Shown piece by piece: positions 57,599 through 64,000 of a DNA stretch of 64,000 bases. The translations under genes were made by a program, and so were the position numbers. The notes beneath the pieces are model-generated. The model worked only from the letters and a program-made list of their open reading frames with translations, did no database searches and was not told the origin of the DNA. The stretch's first letter is position 1, and each line of letters opens with the position of its first letter. The DNA is from Rhexocercosporidium sp. MPI-PUGE-AT-0058 (taxonomy: Eukaryota > Ascomycota > Leotiomycetes > Helotiales): positions 310,001 through 374,000 of the forward strand of contig JAGTJL010000014.1 of NCBI GenBank assembly GCA_020746875.1, in the 5' to 3' direction.

Positions 57599-57750
57599 TG
57601 TCATATAACAGGGCACGTGCTAACTGAAGGCTGACTCAGCAGCCCCTTTTCCTATATATACTCAGTTGCTCCTTACGAGCTTCTTTTAGAATTCAGACGA
57701 TTTGCTATACTTTAAAAGCACTTCTGGTTATGCTCTACTTATGTACAACA
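57599..57750 (+). repeat. Candidate LTR of a nested element
   Basis: Starts TGTCATATAACAGGGCACGT, contains a TATA box (CCTATATATACT at about 57651) and ends ...ATGTACAACA, so it has TG..CA-type ends over 152 nt. It is immediately followed by GTTATAAGCCCCGG, which resembles a decayed primer-binding site of the kind GTTATCAGAGCCC. CA and TG are common here, unlike the flanks, so it escaped most RIP. No matching second LTR was identified. Confidence 0.5.
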
Positions 57751-59106
57751 GTTATAAGCCCCGGCGCGCTTCGCGTAAGCTATTATTATACGAAGTAAGC
57801 CTCTAATTAAGGTAGTTACTTAAAGGGCGGTATGCAGTCGCTCTCCTTTACTTACTCCTGCAGAGTTTTCTACATTTATAAGAATAGCTCTTATAATACT
57901 TTCTAAAAAGAGCTTTAATAAAATTAAGCTACTTCTTCTTCCTTCGATTAACGCACCTTTAGTTACTCTCATAATATCGTCAGACGCCTCTTCCTCTTCG
58001 ATTCAACTCTCTACCGACAAATACTCCTTTCCTCTATAGCTCGCCGAGCTAAAAGCTTAAGCTCTTTCCGTAAGCGCGTGGAATTAAGTCGATCCTAACG
58101 GGCCAGATGCTTTCCACATAGCTTCAATTAAGCCAGAGCTCCTTATAATAATCGACAAGCTAATTAAAGTAGAAAACAAGGTGCGCCGATAAGATTTAAA
58201 TGATTAAGCGGCGGATATATTAAAGCAAAAGGGGCCACAGCTAATATAAACAGTTGCTCGCTTTGTAAACGTCAAAGAAGAGCATATCTATTAGTTACGC
58301 GAATATCAGATTCAATACTCTCGCTAAAGCATTTCAAATTCTTAATATCTCGCTCTTTAAACCTAGGCACGATAATCAGTCCTTCTGACGATACGAGAGC
58401 CTTTATAAGAGCAACTGATTGCTAATAATAAGCTATTTTTATAAGGCCTTATACGAGCTCTCCAGAAGAAGTACGCTGCAACTATCGACTCTATAAGGGA
58501 ATACAGACGGAATAAATACTTGAGAGTGCTTGCAATTGCTCGTCTTTATAAGATTATATTAAGCATACCTTTCCATAACTCAACTACCTTTGCATAAAGC
58601 TCCGGCTTCGCATAAAGCCTCGGCTTCCGTGCTTTGAACCTCGGAAGCTTTAAGCTTCCAGTAAAGGGTTATTCAGGGCTAAAACAGTGGCTTCATCAAG
58701 CCTTAAGCTTCCGTGTTTTAAACCTCGGAAGCTCAGGTAATATAAAGCTAGTCTTGATACAAAGCTAGTTTCAATATAAAGCTAATAACCGATGCGAGAG
58801 CAAATAGCCGATGCGAGAGCTAAATAGCTTGGCGCCTAAAAGTAGTTATATAAACCTAGTTTCCTCCGAAGTAATGGAATCATCATTCACAGCAAATCTC
58901 TTCTTTTCAGTCTTAAACGTATTACTTCCCTTCAATAGCTCGCGGACTAGTTTTAAGCGTATTTAAGGGCTAAATCGTTAAAGCTACTAATAATTAAAAG
59001 GTTTATAATAAAGAAAGACTTCCTAAAAGCAATTGAAGAGAAGATAGCCCCCGAATAAGCTATTCCTTAGCTTCGGAGAGCAATTAAAGCCGATACTTTA
59101 AGAAAG
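57751..59106 (+). mobile_element. Internal region of less-mutated LTR element, with short repeats
   Basis: Moderate base composition. No intact frame was found. Between about 58590 and 58840 are short direct repeats: CTTCCGTG(C/T)TTT(G/A)AACCTCGGAAGC twice (near 58626 and 58708), AAAGCTAG units, and GCCGATGCGAGAGC-type units twice (near 58790 and 58808). A TATATAAAC promoter-like element lies at 58855-58863. The last part (59025-59105) reads like a gag start (KDFLKAIEEKIAPE) and is cut at 59107 by another LTR-like start. Confidence 0.4.
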
Positions 59107-59600
59107 TGTTACGGTCCGTGTATTTACTCGGTATAAATACGGTAGGTTGTATTAATCTTAATAATCGGGAAGTAAGTATATTACGTACGGTAGAATAAAT
59201 AATAACTAATATAATTAAAATATTATTTTCAGTTAAGTACGAAGCTCTTATTTAATAGTAGACGTGCTAGTCTTTTATAAAACTTTTATATTACACAACC
59301 GCTAAAACTACTAAGTTTTATCGGTCCTAGACTTCTAGATTTTAACGGTCTAGCGGTTTATTACGTGAAAAAGTCGCGTAATCCAAGGGCTTATTTACTT
59401 TTTAATTATTTACTAATAATAATATTTATATAATATATAACTTATAAAATCTTAAATATTAAAATCTCTTAAAAAAATATTTTTAAAAGTAATATTCTTT
59501 TAATATATTTTTCTTAAGATCTTTACTTTCTTAAGCTTATAATTCTAAGTATTACGTTATCCCGAGGTCTAATATTATAAGACGCGGAGCGTTCGTAATA
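59107..59600 (+). repeat. Candidate Gypsy-type LTR (RIP-affected)
   Basis: Begins TGTTACGGTCCGTGTATTTA, a start typical of fungal Gypsy LTRs, and is followed by strongly AT-rich sequence. The right end cannot be fixed: the expected TAACA/ACA terminus would have been altered by RIP. It is placed by its left end only. Confidence 0.35.
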
Positions 59601-59879
59601 CTATCTTCTTTTTAGTTTAACGTAATTCTTACGTTTAAATAACTTAAGGAAATATTATATATATTTTACGGCTATTTTTCTTTTCTATTATAACCGAATA
59701 AGTATATATTAAAGAAAAAGATATAATATTTTTTAAAAGAAAAAAAGAATAATTTATTTTATTTCATAAAATCGAAAAGAATAGTTTCGAGACGATATTT
59801 TATACGTTTTATACCCGAAATAATAAGACGTATATAATATTCTCCGAGTCGAATCGTTACTCGGAGTATATTAAAGTTA

Positions 59880-60130
59880 ATAAAAAATATAATATCGAGA
59901 TGCTCTCGATCAGGAGTTAAAATACTCTCGAAAAAGCAAAAGAGAAGCTAGATAAGGAAGAGGCGCAAACGCGTCGCGCTTTATAAGAAGCCGCGGCTCG
60001 CCTAAACCGTTTATCTTATTAACGGAAGTTTCTAAAGAAGCGAAGAGCCGAAATGCTTTATCGCAGTCTTAAGAATATAAATAAATTAAAAGAAATAAAA
60101 GCGTAAAAAATTATAAAAAAAAAAAAGACA
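59880..60130 (+). mobile_element. Gag-like coiled-coil fragment
   Basis: The plus strand reads, with stops, EEAQTRRAL, EAAARLNRL, QRKFLKKRRAEMLYRSL and NINKLKEIKA. This matches a short coiled-coil protein often found within fungal retroelement debris (pattern: arl-xx-Rkqk-flkxRraEMxrrgLxxldeLdexE). The association with a specific element family is uncertain. Confidence 0.4.
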
Positions 60131-60899
60131 AAAAGCTTCCGCTGCTCGCCCGCTTATCTTATTATCCGCTGTCGATTCCGCCGAATTCTTTTTAATCGAG
60201 CAAATCTTATTTAATTTCGCGGATTCGGCTTTTTAAGTAGATCTGAATTTCGTAAATAAAACTTTCAAAATTACTTAAAATAATAAAAATTAGATTTAAA
60301 TTCTTAAGTATTTTCGAATTATAAGTACTTTTTTTATTTAATTAAATACTTAGCGACGCCGCGGAAATATTAATAATTTAAAATAATTTCAATATCGTAT
60401 TCGGCGTTCGGGTTTACTAGTTATATTTCTATAATAAGGGCTAATAATACTTTTAGCAGTATTAGTTCGAGGAGAAATATATAAAATACTAAATAAATAT
60501 TTATAATTTTCGGAAATATTAATTAATAATTAATTAATCTTTTAATTTTTGCAATTTTAAATAATCTTAGCTTTTTATAATCTAATTTATTATTTAATTA
60601 CTTAATCGTAATATTCTTTTTAAATAAGTAAACTTTATCTTTTTCTTTTAATATTAATCTTATATTACGCTTTTTATTATAATAAACAATTAATCTTTAT
60701 ATAATAAATAAAATATCTATTAATAATTCGTTATATAATTACTTAAGCTTATCTTTTTATAATATAACTTTATACGCGGTCTTTTAACCTACAATCGGTA
60801 TATTATATGCCGTCGAGTTATACCTGTAATTCGTATAAAATAGTAATACTTTAATAATCTCTTAATCCGCGTTATTATATATAAATTAAGCGGTTAAGA

Positions 60900-63800
60900 A
60901 TAATTAAACTTAATTATTCTACTTATAATTCATATAATATCGAAAATAAGTCTTTATTATTTAATTAATTCGTTCTATTTAATTATCGGTTTAAAAGTAA
61001 AATACCGTTAATATTTTCTATTTTATTTTTAAAAGCGATATTAATATTTTCCAGAATCTCAAAATAAAGAGCTTATTTTTATCCGAGATAATCTCGTTTA
61101 ATATTCTATAATTCGCGAAGATCGTTCGGAGGAATACTTGCGCTATTATTAGCGTATCTTAAATGCTTAATACTAATATTATATACGCGTATTTTATTAT
61201 TTTATCCGTTATTACGTAAATAAAATTATAAATAATTTTAATAATCGGATCTTTTAAAAGTAATAATTCAATTATAAAATCTAAAGCAATTAACTTTTAT
61301 AAGTATAGCGGTATCGTTAGTGACTTCATAAGCTTATACGGCGTATAACGATTTACTTTATTTTGTATATATATATTATAAGACAAGATTACGTTTTTAA
61401 TTACTTTTTTTATTTTTAAGAAATAATATTTTTTAAAAAGCTTTAATAATATCTTAATTATCTTTTAATATTTATAAGCCAGTAGCTTATATTATTTTTT
61501 AACGAAGTCTATTTTATTTTTTATTAAAATATAAACTCGTTCTTAATATAAAAGAGCTTTAATATTAATAAAAGAGAATCTTTCGCTTAATTACTTCTTC
61601 TATTTGGCTATTATTAAATCGTTAATATAACTTTTCCAGATTTTCTCGGGACTTAACTTATTATTATTAATTACTTATAATTAATTATTAGCGAATTATT
61701 ATCTTCTTTAAGTATAATATACGACTCGTATATTTTATTTACGAAATACTTTAGTTTTTTATTAAAAGTATCGGCCTTAATATTTCCGTTCTTTTAATAT
61801 AAGAAAATCGAAGTTTAATTATAAAGAATATTTCGTATTATCGAACTTATTATTAATTTAGTTCTTTAATAATCGTGAAATAAATAAGATTTTTATAATT
61901 CGTTAAGATTCGTATTTCGTAAAGCGATCTCTCGAGGTAGATCTTTTATTCGCGTATTGCGTTTATAACTCTTAGTAATTCTTTATCGTAAATATTATAA
62001 TTAAGTTCTATTAATAAGAGTTTCCACGAATAATATACGATTAATTATTATCTGCCGTCTTCGCTTAGTTAATTTAATACGGCTTTAATAATATAATCGA
62101 AAGCGTTTATTTTTATCGTGATTTCTTTATTTAAATCGAAGGATATAAGGATTAATTCTTTAATAAAAGCTTTCTTAAGGTCTCGAAAAGCTATTTCTGC
62201 TTTATCGTTTTAATCGAAGCTTTTATTCTTATATATTAATTTTATAAATAATACGGCGATTTTCGAATAATTTCGAACGAATCGTTAATAGAAATTAGCA
62301 AATCTTAAGAAAGATTATATTTCTTTAATATTTATAAGTCTAATTTACTCGACGATTATCTTGATTTTTTAAGAGTTTATAATTAGTCTTATAATAATAA
62401 TTATATATCTCAGGAAAATAACTTCTTTATAAAAATAACATTTTTCAGGTTTCAGGAATATTAAAAAAGCTAAAAGCTTTTTTAATATTATAATAACGTT
62501 TTTTACGTATTATTCTTTTATTTTAAAATAAATTAAAATATCGTTTAAATAATATATATATATTACGTTTAAGTATTATTATAAAATATTATTAATTAAA
62601 CGCTAAAATATAATAAGCGCGTTAATTAGTCCGAAAAGCATAATCGTATATTCGTAATAATCAAAACGTATATAAAATATTATTTTTTCTTCTTTTTTTT
62701 TTTAATTATTTTCACGAAATTATATACGCTTTATAAGTCTAATTAAGTGAAAATCTTAACGCCGCTAAGCTTATCGCGCAACTCTTTAATTAAAAGTAAT
62801 ATATAATAATCCTTTTTAATAATATTATTCAATCGACGGTAATCGATATATATTCTTCGTCCGTTATCTTTCTTCGCTGCGAAGAGGACGTTACTTTTTT
62901 ACGGGAATTTAAACTCTTAAATAAATCCTTTTATTAAGTTTTTATTAATATATTTCTTAATTATTATTAAGTTTATAATTAAATATTCTCGTAATAATTA
63001 AAATATTAATTTCGTGCTTTTAATTAACTCGATCCGGTAATCGTAATCTTAGTATTTAAGTAAAGCGCTACTACCTAATTCCTTTTTAAATAATACCTTA
63101 AATCGTTTATATTCTGACGGTATATCGACTATTATAAAGCTTATTACTTTATCTTTAAACTCTTTTTTAGAAGTTACGCTTAACTTTCTTAAGCTTTTTA
63201 TTACTTTCTTATCTTAAAAATAACTTTTATAATTATTGAATTCTAATTTCTACGTTTTCTAATCGATTTTAAGATTATAAAATTATATTTATAAAAGTTT
63301 TAAAATAATATTATATCTCTTAATTTATATTATATCGAACTGGATATATTCGGAATATCTGCCGATTCTTATATATAAAAGTTCCGTTTATATATCGATT
63401 AAGCTATTCGTAATAAGTCTTCTGTCGGCGAATATTAATTAATACTTATCTTTCTTAATTTTAATAAGTACGAAATATTAAATTATAATAATAAAAAATA
63501 TAAAGTTCTTTTACGCTTCGGAATCTATTATAGCTCGTAACTTTACTCCTCGGATATCGACGTCGAAAGTCAGGTAATTACTTTCCCTTATAGCTGCGAG
63601 CGTACGTAAGTTTATTCTTTCGACGTAGACTTCTTCAGTTAATATGTTTTCTTATTGCCGATTCTCTGAATTTTCGTATAAGATGCGGTATAACTGGTTC
63701 GTACTTAAGGATACGAAGGGTTTAAAGGGTCTTTTATAATAGGTTTTTAAGTTATTCCGTAAATTAATTTATATACGGTTTTATAATATCTTTACGATAA

Positions 63801-64000
63801 CTTCTTATATATCTCTTACGTTTATTCGTATCGCCGTTTATTAAAATAATATCTCGTCGATTAAGATCTGTTAAACGTAAGTTCGAAAAATACTATTCTT
63901 AACGTCCGCTATCTTTTAAGCGATACGTAAGTTACTCCGAAAGACTACTTCGTGTTTCTTGCCTTATTACGGCCTTTCGCGTAAGATAATCCTTAGTTCG
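60900..64000 (-). mobile_element. Ty3/Gypsy pol relic, minus orientation (second copy)
   Basis: The reverse complement reads the same reverse transcriptase/RNase H series as the plus copy: the segment at about 62660-62580 mirrors YEYTI..FGLINAL..F, 62560-62520 mirrors the YLDDIL region, and 62300-61700 mirrors FANFYRRFVRNYSKI to KADALNKK. Integrase-like sequence continues down to about 60900. Protease/gag parts should lie above 62900 and run off the window. Heavily RIP-mutated, no open frame. Confidence 0.68.

Larger units (their letters stand above)
54760..64000. repeat. AT-rich RIP-like block 2 with nested retroelements
   Basis: More than 9 kb of TA-rich, CA/TG-poor sequence in which every long reading frame is closed by TAA/TAG. 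It starts sharply near 54760 and runs off the window. Inside are two Gypsy pol relics in opposite orientation, a less mutated LTR element (57599-59106), an LTR-like TGTTACGG start at 59107 and a gag-like fragment at about 59900-60110. Stretches such as 54760-56280 hold nothing I can name. No functional gene. Confidence 0.78.

Noticed and set aside
58590..58840. CRISPR-like array
   Set aside because: Two imperfect repeat units only, irregular spacing, eukaryotic retroelement context.

Overview
This window reads as nuclear DNA of a filamentous ascomycete (Pezizomycotina). The genes carry many 46-80 nt introns with GT..AG ends and CTAAC/CTGAC-type branch points. The families are fungal: Zn(II)2Cys6 regulators, UstYa/DUF3328 proteins, GNA1, and a peroxisomal-type thiolase. 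The right end is AT-rich retroelement debris with the imprint of repeat-induced point mutation (RIP): TA is abundant, CA/TG are scarce and CG persists. A leotiomycete is my guess, not a demonstration. Spliced models were assembled by hand. Unless stated otherwise, every model keeps frame across all junctions.

Layout. 0-11.3 kb: a LEU2-like 3-isopropylmalate dehydrogenase, a Zn2Cys6 regulator whose 565-nt intron holds an antisense tRNA-like gene, an AlaX-type tRNA-editing protein, and an 8-exon protein with an HELAH (HExxH) motif. 13-25.7 kb: MYND protein, F-box protein, two secreted proteins, a DUF1295 membrane protein, GNA1 and a thiolase. The thiolase is flanked by two broken housekeeping genes: the 3' half of a PHO13-type phosphatase and the 5' half of a class 2 dihydroorotate dehydrogenase. 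26-41 kb is accessory: a second Zn2Cys6 regulator, a secreted protein with dibasic sites, two paralogous orphan genes on either side of an HxxxD acyltransferase, a double-stranded beta-helix 2OG-Fe(II) oxygenase resembling TET/JBP enzymes, and three UstYa-family genes, one of them dead. 41.8-50 kb: a 14-exon SLIP-GC-like large GTPase with a 10-nt microexon, an MFS transporter and a pseudogene with a nonsense codon and a frameshift.

50.4-64 kb is a RIP-like compartment. It contains transposase debris, a 2.3-kb GC-normal island holding a broken ABCC transporter, two Gypsy pol relics in opposite orientation, and a later LTR element apparently nested in one of them.

The best candidate for an undescribed system is the 27-41 kb block. 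It combines a regulator, a DSBH oxygenase, an acyltransferase, UstYa oxidases and a duplicated orphan family, with no recognisable backbone synthase. Whether these genes act in one pathway is inference.
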